A DNA stretch of 64,000 nt from Climacteris rufus. Its lineage: Eukaryota > Chordata > Aves > Passeriformes > Climacteridae. Each line of letters begins with the position of its first letter. Within the stretch, counting starts at the first letter, position 1. The notes beneath the pieces are model-generated. The model was not told the DNA's origin, did no database searches, and saw nothing but the letters and a program-made list of their open reading frames with translations. The stretch spans positions 1,077,306 to 1,141,305 of the forward strand of contig VZRZ01000215.1 in assembly GCA_013398175.1 (NCBI GenBank). Direction: 5' to 3'. A program made the position numbers and the translations under genes. Below are positions 1-12,900 of this stretch, piece by piece.

Positions 1-693
1 TAATTACGTTCTTCTTTGATAATTGGCTGGTAAGAACGGGCAGGTCCCCTTTGCCCTCCTCTGATCCCTCAAAGGCTGTTTTTTAAGGGATTTGTGTCCA
101 GGATTATGGCTGTGTTCTCCAATCCCAGTGCTGCCCTTCAGATTGACCAGTTTCTTGTTGCCTTATTTGTAACTGTTTTTGCATGAAGCTCAGCATGGGT
201 GAGATTCCCTCTTTATTTCCACCCAAAGGACGTTTTGTTTCACTCCTGTAGCCCAGTGCTCAGAGCTCTGTGGGTGATTCACTGGGAATTATGCCAGCTA
301 TTGAGAAAGAAGTTCATTTCCTGGAGCAACTATCTTTTCTGAGGTGCCCTTTATCCTAAACTGATTAGTCTCAGTATTTTTAGCTTGTTTGATCTGGCAT
401 GATTACAGCCTGAAGCAGCCTGTTGAGGAGCCAAGGGCAGCACCAGCCCTGGCAGCAGGTGCTGTGGCCAGGATCTGTTCCCCAGAGGTTTCTCCAAAAG
501 AAAGTGCCACCACCCAAGGACTGGCTGTTGCTGCCTGCTGTTTGCAAAATGACTTTGCACACCTGGCTTTGGGATTTGTGGCTCTGCATTTTTTTTTTAT
601 CCCAGTTGGAGGAAGTGCAGCTCTTTTTATCAACAATGTTGTAGCTAGCAACTTCAATAGTGGCCTCTCTGGGATCCAGAGACAACTGTGGGT

Positions 694-735
694 CTGATTA
701 CAGCCCTAGGTGTCCTGATTACAGCCCTAGGTGGC
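694..735. repeat. 21-bp tandem duplication
   Basis: Two head-to-tail copies of a 21-bp unit beginning CTGATTACAGCCCTAGGTG differ at one base. A third copy starts and breaks off after CTGAT. This is a small local duplication with no associated gene. Confidence 0.85.
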
Positions 736-1071
736 CTGATTTCCTTCAGATTCAAGTGAGCAAATAAGACTCTTTATTTACTGAAAAAGAACAGCTGAAA
801 ATCAAGAAATAGGCTGAAACCATAGGCTGTATGCAAGTCACAGCTAAGCCCCATGAGCACTGAGGCTTCCCCTTGAAAAGCAGAGGCCAAACTATCAGCT
901 ACAAGCATTGTGTGTGGCAAGAAAAAACTAGGAGTCAGGGCTGAGCTAAATGAGAGGTGCTGTGGATGAACCCAGGAGCCCCAGAGCTGGTGGGTTTGGG
1001 ACGGGGAGCACAGAAATATAAACATTGCTTCAACAAGTGATACATGAAAATTCATTCAAATGCTGCATTTG

Positions 1072-1101
1072 TGGTTGTTTGTTTTGTTGTTTTGTTTTTT
1101 T
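1072..1101. repeat. T/G-rich low-complexity tract
   Basis: A run built of TTTG and TTTTG steps ending in a T stretch. Similar GTTTT/GGGTTTTT tracts recur at about 31811-31858, 57002-57080 and 63386-63430, and as the complement at about 26690-26711, 27209-27240 and 37015-37052. Confidence 0.7.
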
Positions 1102-4100
1102 ATCCTGCATCTCTCAGTTGTCCCACTTGTAAACCCCCTCAAATAAGCACTGCCTATAAGGAGTGCTACAGCTGGGATTGTATTTTAAATAACCACTGTC
1201 CTACTCCTGCCTTCTCCTGAGCAGACAGCATACCAGGTCAGGCCACCTGCTGATGTGCATAAAGATTTTGTCATCTTCCAGTGTCAATCTGCAAACAAGC
1301 AGATAGGAAGAATATTCAAGGGTGTGACTGCAGTAGAGGGTACTGTGGGGCTTTCCAACAGCACGAGAGAGATCTTGTTTGTAGATTGAAAATAAGAGGG
1401 ACAAACAGAATTATGTTTAACTTCTGCTTACAACTGAACTCATCTCTTAAATTTTACCCTTAATTTGCCCCACTTGTATTTATTATAATACTATTTAAAA
1501 ATATATTTAGTATTTTATTTACTGTTTAATGTATTTTAATGTGTTTTTAAAGTACGTGGTACCTGTATGATATAGAGAAGCAAACTTTAAAGACGTTAAA
1601 GTGTCCCAGCACTAATCTAAAAATTAATCTAAACTACTGATCTTCAGCATGTGGTCTTTGAACCTAGTGTTTTACTTCTAAGGATCTTTGTGACACAAGT
1701 AAGAAAAACAGACCTTTGTATGTTAGATTTCAATGTATGCTTGGAAGATCTGTGTGGAAATGTTTATGAGCCCACAAATGGAAGAAGTATGTTAACAGTA
1801 AAGTGAAAAATACCAGAAATTTCAAAGAATGTCAGTGGCAAATCATTGCAATGTAGGAACTGGGATTCCATCTCTCAACAATTACCAAAATATTCAGGAA
1901 AGTGAGGCTCCTTATATAATCTGAAACTATGCTGGCATAGCTCAAAAGACAAAATACTCCATATCCCATGACTACTTGTTTTCTACAATTCCAGGGGAAG
2001 AGCAGGCTAGTAATAAAAGTGAGCTCAGGTTAAAATTCCCAAATCCAGATGCAATTTCAAAGGGGCTGTGCACATCTGGAGAGCTCTGGTACCAAGAGCT
2101 GGCAGTGAAGTGGGGGACTGCAGAGTCGAGACCTGTGGAACCACAGAGCCTGCAGGTAGGTGAATCCCTCTGGTAGATGAACACAGCAATGTTGCTCTGT
2201 GAGCAAAACCCCAGATCATTTCATTTTGCATTCTTGCAAAACAAGTTGACACTGATAGGAATCCAGGAACTGATAAGAGACCTGGTGAAATATTGGGAAA
2301 GGCATTTTTCCATGTCACTGTTACCTGAGGGAAACTTCAGGCATAATTCACACAGTTTAAGGAATGGCACAGTCTAAAGTATCTGGAGATAGTGGATTAT
2401 TTTATTGCAGTGGTATCTGCAAAGGTGCATCACACAGGGAGACCTAGAGCACAAACATAAATGATTACAAGGAGATGGCTCTGATAATGTTTGAATATAT
2501 TCTAATGTTCCACCAGCTACATAGAAATATATTATGTGTTTAGGTTATTTTCAACAGCTTATTTTAAGGTTGTATCAAAATTAATAAGCAAGTAAAAGTG
2601 CTCAGCTGGACTTTAAGGAAGAAATTGGCAACAGTGGCCAGGGCTCATGCTGACACCGATTTGTAGAAGTTCCTTGTAATATTCTGCCAGGCAGCACTTT
2701 GGCCATTTGTAATTAGTTTGGTTTTGCTTTTGCTTTCATGACAGTTTAACTTTTTTCCTATTTAACAGAAATGTTTTGGGATTAATTGAAATTCAGGTAA
2801 TCGCTGTTGTGGTCTTCAAGGATCATTATCTTAACTGTCCTCTGTGGAGGCACAAACAAAACCAAAGACAAGGTTTGGAGATGCACTCACAAAAAAATTG
2901 TCCAGCAGTGCTGAGGGGTGGTGGGAAGAGACTTTTTTGACTTAGCAGTGCTGGACACATTCGTATTGTCAGCATTTCAGTAATCTGAACAGTCATTGCA
3001 GTCTGTGTTAAACATAATGCTCATGTAGCATTATCTGTAGCAGTATCTGGCTGTGACACTGCAGATGCCCTGAGTCACCCATTGCCAGCTCTGCAGGGCT
3101 CTGTGATTGTGCATCCTCCCATTGCTGTCATCCCCAGTCTGGCTGAGTATCAATGTATTGCTAGATTCAGCAACTGTAAAAGTAGAGTCAAATACTGAAT
3201 CAACAAATCGAATTTGCTTGGTTGTCTCTGATGTGAGAGATTGCTTAAGAAATTAATTTGCTTTGTAACACTGAAAGGGACAGACAAGCTTTACATGAAA
3301 CCAATTACTTACGTCTTAAGCAAAATATGGAAAGTTCATAAGAGGGAAAATAAAATTACCATTGGATTAAAATATGGTACTTTTTTCTTGAAGAATCAAG
3401 CACAATTCTTAATGTTGTCAGAGAAGGATGTCAAAACTTTTCTTGTTCTTCAAGGCAACGTGCAGGATTTTGTGTTTGTGCTTTTCATTATGGTGTAATG
3501 GAATCCTATAAACACCCCAAATAGAGGCCACAATTGCTGACTTTCAGGGCACAATAATTCTGAAGTCCATAAAAAAGGGAATTGAATTACAGAAGTGTAA
3601 TAAAGAAGTGTGAATAAAAAGTGAAAGGTATGTGGATATGACACCAATCCTTTGTTTGGAAATTTCCAGTTCCTCTTGACCACACACTGCGATAACAGCA
3701 CTGCGTGCTCCTGCATATTGTGTGCTCTGTACAAAGGAGTGATAACTTTCAATGACAGAGTGTCAGCTCTTCCTGAGTCACTAAGCAAAATTCAGACCCT
3801 CTTTTTCTCCAGGTCTCAATAACTCTGAGCAATCCAGAAATATAATTGTTAATGGAACTGATCTCTTCCCACCCAGCCTCACTGCCCTTTCCATTCTTAT
3901 GCTGATTGCCTGAAATCTGCATCTTAACTAAACTTACTTACTCATCCTCGCCCCCATTTTAGGCATCACCACTGAATTGGACCCAATAATATGACAGATT
4001 CGAATTGGTGCTTCAGGGTGCTAGAAAAAGAAACTTGCTGTAAAATAACCAAGGTGCTAGAGAATATAAGAAGCAGAAAATTACATTATGCTTCCTGGCG

Positions 4101-7100
4101 GCATCAGTGTCCTGAATCTGTGAGTACAAGGGACACCTCTGCTTTCCATGAAGGTCTCTCAGGGACAACCAGTTTTCCATTTCTTTCTTGCATGTCCCCA
4201 CTGGGGCTTCAAATCCTCCTGAGGATGCCATTCAGAGGCTGTGGTGCCTGTCCTTCCTCCAAAAGAGGAGAGAGGAACTGGCACCCACCAGATGTGCATC
4301 CCCAAACTGCCTGTCACACTTACTACTGAGCAAAATATATTTCTGTTGCGTGCTGAGCTGCCCAAATAGAACAGTGTATTTTTTAAATGGTTGGAAGGAC
4401 TTGAGTTTGAGGTGTTTTGCACTTCTAGCATCAGACCACATGGTATTGTGAGCAAATTTTGCTCAAGGTTTTGGGCAGAATCTGACCACAAGACAGGATG
4501 TTGCCAGAAAGAAGGACAACAGGTTTATATAGCACATGTTGAAGGAAAACACTGGGAAACACTAGAAATCTCGATGGGCTGATGCTGTTGTCCACATTCT
4601 CAGCCAGCTAATCTCCCAGTATCAACACTGGTGTTTATTTAACACTAAAGAAAGACGTGGAGCTCTTCACAAGACAAATTCTGCATCTCTGGCAGAACTG
4701 TTTGCTTCTTTCCGTGAAAAATAGCTTCTTTCTGCAGTAAGTCACTCAATTTGTCATTGCTTTATCTCCTTCCAGTCACTTGTTCTTCCCTCTCCATCCT
4801 GGCCAGGGTGTGAGGCAGCACACATGAAGCCGTTCAGAGCTCAGCTCACCAAGCTGCTTTCAAGATCTGTTGGTGATTTTCCCACAGCTCCCATGAAAAC
4901 AAAGGGAAGCTGAGAGCACTTGAGACTTGGTGAAGGATCAGGCTGTGACTGATTTATATCTCTGAACTCTCTGTGTTTATGGGGCTGCCTGAGAGAGCAA
5001 TCAGGAATTTTCATTTCCTCCTTCTCTGCTCTGCCTAGGCAGAAAAGGCCACGCTTTCCCAGTCGGTTAGAGTTTAGCTGCTTTTTTGAGCACCTGGTAT
5101 AAAGATATCAAGGGTTTGCACAGCTGAACTTCTGCAGTGTGAGACAGAGGCAACCTGCCTCCTGTATGACCCTTGTGCTGTCACCTTTCACCAAGATGAA
5201 GAAAACTTTCTTCAGGGGCAATGTCTGTGACTTAAACCCCAGAGGATAAGTCAAGATCTGACTTCCAGAGCAGAGGAGTTTCCTAGAAGCCTGGCAAACC
5301 ATGGTCTTCCTGATAACATGGGTATCAACAGCTGAAGCATTTCTAAGTGTTCATGTCTATGTGGCCTGTGGAAAGGGTTGCAAGGATGGTTTTAATCAGG
5401 GAACTTTGATGCTGTGGTGTCCTCAGCACCTCAGCATGGAAGGTTCACTTTTCTCATGAACACAGGCACTGGAACTGAAGTTGCAGCCTGAGGCCTCAAA
5501 ATGCTAATTCACATATATCCTTAGGTAGTTTCAGGTATCTCAGGGAAATGTTTACAAAAGTTCACTTTGGCCTAGGGAGGATGATCCCCTTGGTTGCTCT
5601 AAAAGCAGTGGAGGGGAGCAGGAATCTGCAGTTCAGTCCAACCCACCCACACCACGTTCATGCCCCAGCACATGGCCACACCCATGGTCTGTGCCTTTCC
5701 ATGTCATGGGTGCCACAGCTCTCAGCTCCACCGAGTCCCAGCTGCCCTTTGGAAATCCCTGCAAAGACTATTTTTGGCAATGATCTGAAAATTCAGAAAT
5801 TGCTTCTGGAAAGACAATGTAGGGACTATTAAAGAAGCTTCAGAGGAAGGTCCAGGCAGGCATACTTTCCTGAGGTCTGGCATGCCCAACAACCCATCTG
5901 CCTCATCAATGCCTTGGGCTTCTTCAGAAATGAAGGTGCTGAGCTCTGTCCACCACTTCCCAGTTCAGCTTAGCAACAACACAGGATTGCAACAGCCAGT
6001 CTTTCTTACTCATCTCTATTTTCCCATATGAGCTCTGCAGGCCAATCCGAAACAGTTCACCAAACAAAGTTAAGCAATATCACAGAGAACTTTAAGAAAT
6101 TACTCCTTATCACCCTTCCTGAGGCTAGGCTCAATGGTCAAGGCCACAGTGAAATCTTCCTTTTCTTGTAAAAGTTAACTGAAGTTAGTTATTAAAGTGC
6201 TGCCAGTATTTAGGGAGGTTCTATAGTGAAGAAGAGCACAAGATACCTGCACTGCCTGTGAAAATTTCATGGATACCTGAATCCTTAAAATCTTGGTGTA
6301 GTTTCTTCTGGACAGCTTCCAGGAAGACATACCAGGTACAACTTTAACTTGTCATTCTAGATATGGGATATACGAAGTAATATGAATTATTAATTATAGT
6401 AATTATAAATTAGATGCTTCTAGTCATGTATTGTATTTCTTGTAAAATCTTAAAGTTTCCTTTGTGAATTTCTTCGTATTTTTCAAATGTCTACATTGCA
6501 GAGTAGTTTATACATGTGGGTATACACAGATTGAAAAGTGGGATGGACCATCTTAATATTTAATTATTCCATTAAAATTATGTGGTTTTGTGTACTTGTT
6601 AGTCAATATTTAGAATAAGTTAACAAAGAGAGAAAAGTATCCCTTTGTTAATCCCCTCAACAAAATGACACACATGAAAATCTGCATCACCAAAGGTTCA
6701 CAGAGCTGGGGTATTAGCAGTGGAGTTGGAGTTTTTTACGTGTGAGAGATGGCAATGCTGTTAATTGCTGGCCATGAGAATAGGATCAGAGGCTCTATGG
6801 AATAAAACTGAACCAGAATGTTGTCTCTGGTCTCAGTTCAGACCTGGTCTTGATCAATAGTGGATGAAAGTTGTAACCACTCGATAGCTGAGCTGTGCAG
6901 TGTCAACTTGGTCTGTGCTGATGTTCCTTGTGTGTGGGTGGACACATCATAGAAGTCATCAGAAGAATTGGTCTTGTCTCTTGAGGAGCCCAAGGCACTC
7001 TAGAGAGGCCGTGTGGGTTACTGGAGTACAGACTTCTCTTTCAGGGAGTTTGTGGAGAGCGTTCTTTTCACAATATCCTAATTTTCCTTAAAACACCTAA

Positions 7101-8822
7101 ACTAAGTAACAACAGTAAATACATTAAGTAAATGCTTAAAATAAGTAATGACAAATGAAAAAACCTCCCTATGCTGAGAGCATCCCAACTTTTTAAAGAT
7201 ACATGAAAGAAAATGAGAGTGAGCAAGAGGAAGGCAGTACTGGGGGCAGTCATGGTAGCTGCCAGCTGCTGACAGAGCCTTGGAAGAGGGAAGGAGACAA
7301 GAAAAGCTTGGCAAGCAGCAGTGCTCATCTACCTGCAGCAAGGTGCTGCTCCATGTGGTCCTGTTTACCTGCCAGGAAACAGGCTGAAGGCACCTTCCAC
7401 CACACTTCAGGTGCTTGTGCTGACTTGGTTACACTTGAAGCACTGCAGTTTTCAATGCAGACTCGTGCTCACACGGTTCAGCTTGATGAGCCTCCTGGTC
7501 TGCTCCTGCAGCTCTCAGCCATCAGTGCAAAGCTGACCCTCGGGGCTGCCTGTAGATTGGAGGTCTAATCAGGAGGTTAAAAACACATGCAAAAGCCTTA
7601 CCTTCAATAGGACCAGCACTATGGAACAAAAGGAGGTTCAGAGAGTTGTAAAGAAGCTATGGTATGTTCCCTGAGACTGGGGCAGTGAATTTGGCCTGAG
7701 GAAAGAATGGCTGGGAGAGGGGCAGGAGGGATGACTGAAGTAGTCACAAAAGCTACAGCAGCTGCAGCACTGAGGACAATCTGTAATGAAAGAGTTACCC
7801 AACACTTCTTTTATTTTTATGGCTTATGAACATTTCAAAGGGTACAAATAGTACATCTTGTGCCCTACAATGTAATGAACTAAACTATTCCACAGGACTT
7901 TCAGCAATATTCCTCTTTGTGACATGAAGTCTAACAGGCAGATACATAGGCTAGGAAACAGAGCCATTTAAAAATCTTTATTAGATAAGACAACTTCCTG
8001 CAAGTCTAAGTAACTGAGATTTGTCAGAGAATGAACTCAATTAACCTACTTCTTCGTTGAAATTTTATCAGCCTGAGTTTTGGAGGCCTGGTCCCAACAG
8101 AAGGTGAGACCATAGTGTACAATTACAAGATCAGAGTATGATTTTAACTGACTTTGAATCAGTGTCTTGAATGAGCTTAGATTCTGAGCATTGATCTGTT
8201 GGAATAATTACCTGCCAGATTTTGGAAAATATTACAGATTTAATTTTTCATGTTAAAACAGAGAATAGAAATGTTTAACCCATTGCCAAAATGGTGAATC
8301 CTTTGTGAAAAAATAGAATGTCAAAAAACCCAGCACATCTAAGAAGTTAGTCGGACATTATTTGGACTTCTACATGCATCTGTGAATTTCCCCAGAGTGA
8401 ACCAGAAGGAAATTAAACTAAAATCACTTGAAATAGGTCAATAATAGACTCTGAGCTCTACCAAAGTTTCAGGATGTCATTCATATTTTAATGCTAAAAT
8501 TGTCACAGATTGAAAGCTTTTTATCTGTTCATAACTATGCAAACAGCTTTGTGCCGCATTAAAATATGTGCTGTGATATCTCCAAATATTGAGTACTCAC
8601 AGGTCTGAATTAAAAATGCACATGGGGTATTTCAGCAAGTGTCAGGGGACAGACCTGGGTAAGGAACTTACACTGCTCAGGCCTCTGTCAAGAGACCACC
8701 AGCCAGCACCAAGGCACCAAGGAGCATTTTCATTAGGAGAGAGAAAATAAAGAAAAATACCTCTATTATCAGTATCACAAAAGACTGCTTCCTTCCTACA
8801 GTACATCTTCATCTCTGAGTCA

Positions 8823-8958
8823 AAATAGAATAGGATAAAACAGATTAGTTCCAGTTGGAAGGGTCCTACAATGATCCTCTAGTCCAGCTGTGGCTATGAA
8901 CAGCAAGTTCCACAGCTTCTGTCTGGGACTAGTACTCTATTAAATATTTAATGGTGGC
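8823..8958 (-). mobile_element. CR1 LINE 3' fragment (minus orientation)
   Basis: On the + strand the stretch reads as the complement of a CR1 3' end. An ATAGAAT-type repeat leads into GTTGGAAGGGTCCT, then GATCCTCTAGTCCAGC, followed by a degraded body. CR1 is the dominant avian LINE and is usually truncated at its 5' end, as here. It is an old copy with no coding capacity. Confidence 0.75.
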
Positions 8959-9461
8959 TTCAACTGAAAGAAATGTTTTTAGATAGTACAGTATTAGGTG
9001 AGTCTGATGTGGGAAGAATGTGAGGCATAGAGAGAAACATAACAGCACAGTGGGCAGCACAGTGATGACATCAATTCATTGCTGCAAAATACCCAGTGGT
9101 ATCAACTGAAGTAAATTATGAGAAGATTCCCTCTCATGTGCAATGTGGGCTCCAGGGGTCATTTCTGGAGTGACTGAGGACAGTTTCTGTTCAGGACAAA
9201 CATACAAATGTGGGTTAGGATGAGGCAGTGTCTAGGTAAGACTTTGCAACCACTTTTTGTGAACATGACACAGAGGAGAAGCAGTCCAGACAATCTGTGG
9301 AAATAAATCTTACAACTGACTTAACAAGCAGTAATACTGTGCTTTTTGACGACTGAGCCCGATCTCTTTGTCACACAAACCGCAGCTGAAACATTCAGCC
9401 TTGTCTCTGAATCCGAGAGAGGATGGCTGTGCCCTGCCTGGGCTCTGCCTTTCCCCTCACG

Positions 9462-9480
9462 CGTTGGGTTTCTCCCAACG
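9462..9480. other. Perfect 7-bp inverted repeat upstream of SLC26A3
   Basis: CGTTGGG, a five-base TTTCT loop, then CCCAACG. It lies about 380 bases upstream of the acceptor of the first coding exon, in the interval where the promoter or non-coding exon 1 should be. It could be a protein-binding palindrome or chance; nothing else in the sequence decides this. Confidence 0.4.
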
Positions 9481-9862
9481 AGCTCCCAGACCTTCCAGCA
9501 GTGCCACAAAGAGAAACTGCTTGGGATCTGCTTGTTTGTTCTTTAGGAAATTAATCTCCTTTGAAGGAGGAAGTTTTTGGTTGTACACGGCTGACTCAGA
9601 GATAAATTAACTCAAAAACCATGTTGTCCACTTTTTGGCTGCATCTTTGGAAAGAAATACTTCATGCTCCACTGAAACATTGCTCTGCAGTGGGCGGAGG
9701 AGCAGGGCAGGAGATCACCTTGGCAAAGTGAAGTGGGTGGGTGTCTCAACCATCCCTCTTTTGATCTTCAAAGGTGGTAACGCTCAGTTTGGAGCTCACT
9801 CAGCTATGCTGTGGCTACCTGCCCCACAGTACTTAAAGAGCTAACCCTGTTCTTCATTTCAG

Positions 9863-9930
9863 GTTTTTAAGTGCCTGGGGCAGACGGAAGCACACACGAG
9901 TCAACATCCTTGCCTGACATTTCAGGAGAA
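9863..9930 (+). other. SLC26A3: SLC26A3 5' UTR part of exon 2
   Basis: A pyrimidine-rich tract ending ttcatttcag provides the acceptor at 9861-9862. The untranslated stretch that follows has an in-frame TAA at 9868-9870. The first in-frame ATG is at 9931, with G at -3 and G at +4, a strong vertebrate initiation context. The presence of a separate upstream non-coding exon 1 is inferred from this acceptor. Confidence 0.75.
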
Positions 9931-12900
9931 ATGGTTGAACCTGTGGGCAACCACTATGTTGTAGCCAGACCTGTGTACTCAGAGAATGCCTTCAATGAAG
10001 AGCATGAAAAACTGAACAGATACCATAAAACGTTTTGGGATCACCTGAAGCTCTATTTTAGGTAAGGAGATATTTTATTTTTATTTTTTAAAAAACAGAT
10101 CTGAGAAACTGCCCAAACTGCTCTTGAACAGCATGAACTCCATTCTGACAATGTCCATCTCAGATTCCAACAAAGGAAATGAAAATTCATTACCTAACTT
10201 CAATGTCAGATTTTTCTAATTAATTTTAGCTGCTATTACCCTTAAAAGCCTTCCTACAGTAGCATCTAAGGTAACTTTTCTTCTGGGCCCTTGGCAGCAA
10301 CAGACTCTGGGGAGACCTTGTTGCAGCCTTTCAGTGCTTAAAGGGGGCTTATAAGAAAGCCTTTTTAGCAAGGCCTGTTGCAGCAGGACAAGAACTGATG
10401 ATTTTAAACTAAAAGAGAGTAGATTGGGACAGGATGCAAGGAATAAATTTTTTATGATGATGAGGGCGGTGAGGCACTGGGACAGGTTATCCAGAGAGGT
10501 GGTGGATGCCCCATCCCTGGAAATGTTCTGACCGAGAAACCTGACCTAGTGGGTGGCATCCCTGCTTACTGTGGGTGGCAGGGGGTGGGGCTGGACTAGA
10601 TGTCCATTAAGGGTCCTTTCCAACACAAGTCATTCTACAGTCCTATGAGGATTTTGGTTGGAAAGGGTCTCTGAAGCCCACTGTGTTCTCCTTGAAGCAC
10701 AGCTTGTTCAGGGCTGTGTCTGGGTGAGACTTTGACCTCTGGCAGCCAGAACCCCTTCGTTACCCCTCTGAAACACGCTGCACCTCAACAAAGCTGTTCA
10801 TTGACAGAATTCTGTCCTCTTGTGCCTTTACAGCTGCTCCCCACAAAGGGTCAAAAAAGCTGCTTTGGGTTTGTTTCCAGTAGTTTCCTGGTTGCCAGCC
10901 TATCGCTTCAGGGAGTGGATCCTGAGTGACATCATCTCAGGCATCAACACAGGGCTCGTGGCTGTGCTGCAAGGTACTTTGGAGAAATGTGTACTCTGAC
11001 ACAGCCTGCTAGGCCAGCTGCCAAGGCACTGCTGGCTTCAGCCTGCAGCACACACATCACCTTCCCTGGGCCTCTCTCTTTACAGGTCTGGCCTTTGCTT
11101 TGCTGGTGAACGTTCCCCCCAGTTATGGACTCTATGCAGTATTTTTCCCTGTCCTGGTCTATTTTATCTTTGGCACATCCAGACATATCTCAGTGGGTAA
11201 GTTCAGGCACACCACTTACCCTCCTCAGTGATGAAGAAGTACATGGTGCCCTTTCAGATCTTTTAGCAAGTGCCTTCCCTCAGGTCCCTTCCCTGTCCTG
11301 AGCCTCATGGTGGGAGGAGTTGTCACCAGGCTGGTCCCTGATGACATAAATGGAAATGGCAATTCCACGAATATGTCAGCAATAAATGAAGAGAGAGTGA
11401 TGGTGGCTGCATCTGTAACCTTCCTTTCTGGGATTTTTCAGGTTGGTAAATATATGTGTGTGTGCCCATGTATGTCTATATGTACCTGTACGGATAGATG
11501 GATGGGGGGCTGACCTTCCTGTCTGGTTTCTCTTGTAGTCACCAAAGTAATCCTCTTCCACTTTCCATGTAACTGACTGGCTCACTGGTTAGGGGACATC
11601 TGTTCCTTGAAGTGACCAGGCACTCACACATGCTGTGAAATCCTTGGGTTTGCACAGACCTGAGCCCAGAGCCCACACAGCTGCAACCTACACCTACAGC
11701 AGAAAAGAATCTGCTGGGTAGGAAAAAAAGTACCTGTGAAATTAATGTGAATGATCCAGACACACCAAGGAGAGTAAAAGTTTTGCCTTGTAATAGTAAA
11801 ATATTTGTCTTTTAAAAAAAAACAATTTATCCTTACTTCCTAATAAAGAATTGCTACAGTTCCTCCCTTCCTAACATACTAATATATTTGTGCTTCATGA
11901 AACACTTGTACCTTGTGAAAATATGGGTACTCAAACCCCTGAAACCAAGGATGTTTATTTTAGCTATAAAATAAAAGGATGGCTTTTAACTGCTCTAGCA
12001 ATTGCTCTTACTAGTATTATAGCCCCTGTTGCTAAATCTCAACTTTTATTCCAAGTCTGGTGACAGTAGATTCGTCAGTCTCTGGATAGATGGGATTAGG
12101 TGAAAATCTTTTCTTCCATTAAATATGGTTCTCTTTCTTTCAGAGCTTGCTTAAAAACATGAACAAATCCCACTGATCTATGCTCACTTTGTGTTTCAGT
12201 TGCTTCTGGGAGTTTTCCGGTTTGGATTCATCGTTATTTATCTATCACAATCATTAATCAGTGGTTTCACGACTGCTGCTGCTGTCCATGTTGTGGTATC
12301 CCAGCTGAAATTCATGTTTCAGCTACCTGTCCCTGGATTTAATAAACCATTTGGCATCATCTATGTAAGTGCTAAGTGTTCATTATTTTCTAATGCTATT
12401 GATGTACCTGTGATCTATTTCTCACTGTGTATCACAAGGCAGTAATAACAGAACTCAGCATAAAAACTGCCAACCAGGAGGAAAATTAAGAAAAAAGAGA
12501 GATATGTTATCAGTATTTGACCAATAAACACCAAGTTACACCCCTTTGGACTAATTAGATAATACTTACTGTTTTGTGTTGGCATATTGCAATTAAACAT
12601 TCAACTTTGCCTTAAGCATTTAATTATTCATTTCTACTGGACTGATATTATACATATTCAATTTGCTTATGACTCTGTGAGGGCTATTGGATGAGAAATG
12701 AGAAAGAAGGACAGGAAGGGAGGAATGGAGAGAGGCACCTGCCCAGCAATGCCATGGCTCACATTTGCTATCACACACATGCCTGTTGCTCCAACCCTTC
12801 CTCAGGGGAAAACCAGCAGGAGAGGGTCACAAGTCAGTGGAAAGGGTCTTTTGCAGATGCTTTCATCATTTGGCAGATGCACCTACATTCATGGGGGCTT

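Larger units (their letters stand above)
1..9862. other. Non-coding region upstream of SLC26A3
   Basis: No convincing protein-coding exon was found on either strand. Open frames here are short, lack recognisable families and are not bounded by coherent splice sites. By conserved synteny this is the interval between SLC26A3 and DLD, so it should hold the SLC26A3 promoter and its non-coding first exon. I could not place that exon, although several donor-like gtaag sites occur (for example near 9236). The interval holds a 21-bp tandem duplication (694-735), a T/G-rich low-complexity tract (1072-1101), a CR1 fragment (about 8823-8958) and a short perfect palindrome (9462-9480). Confidence 0.7.
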
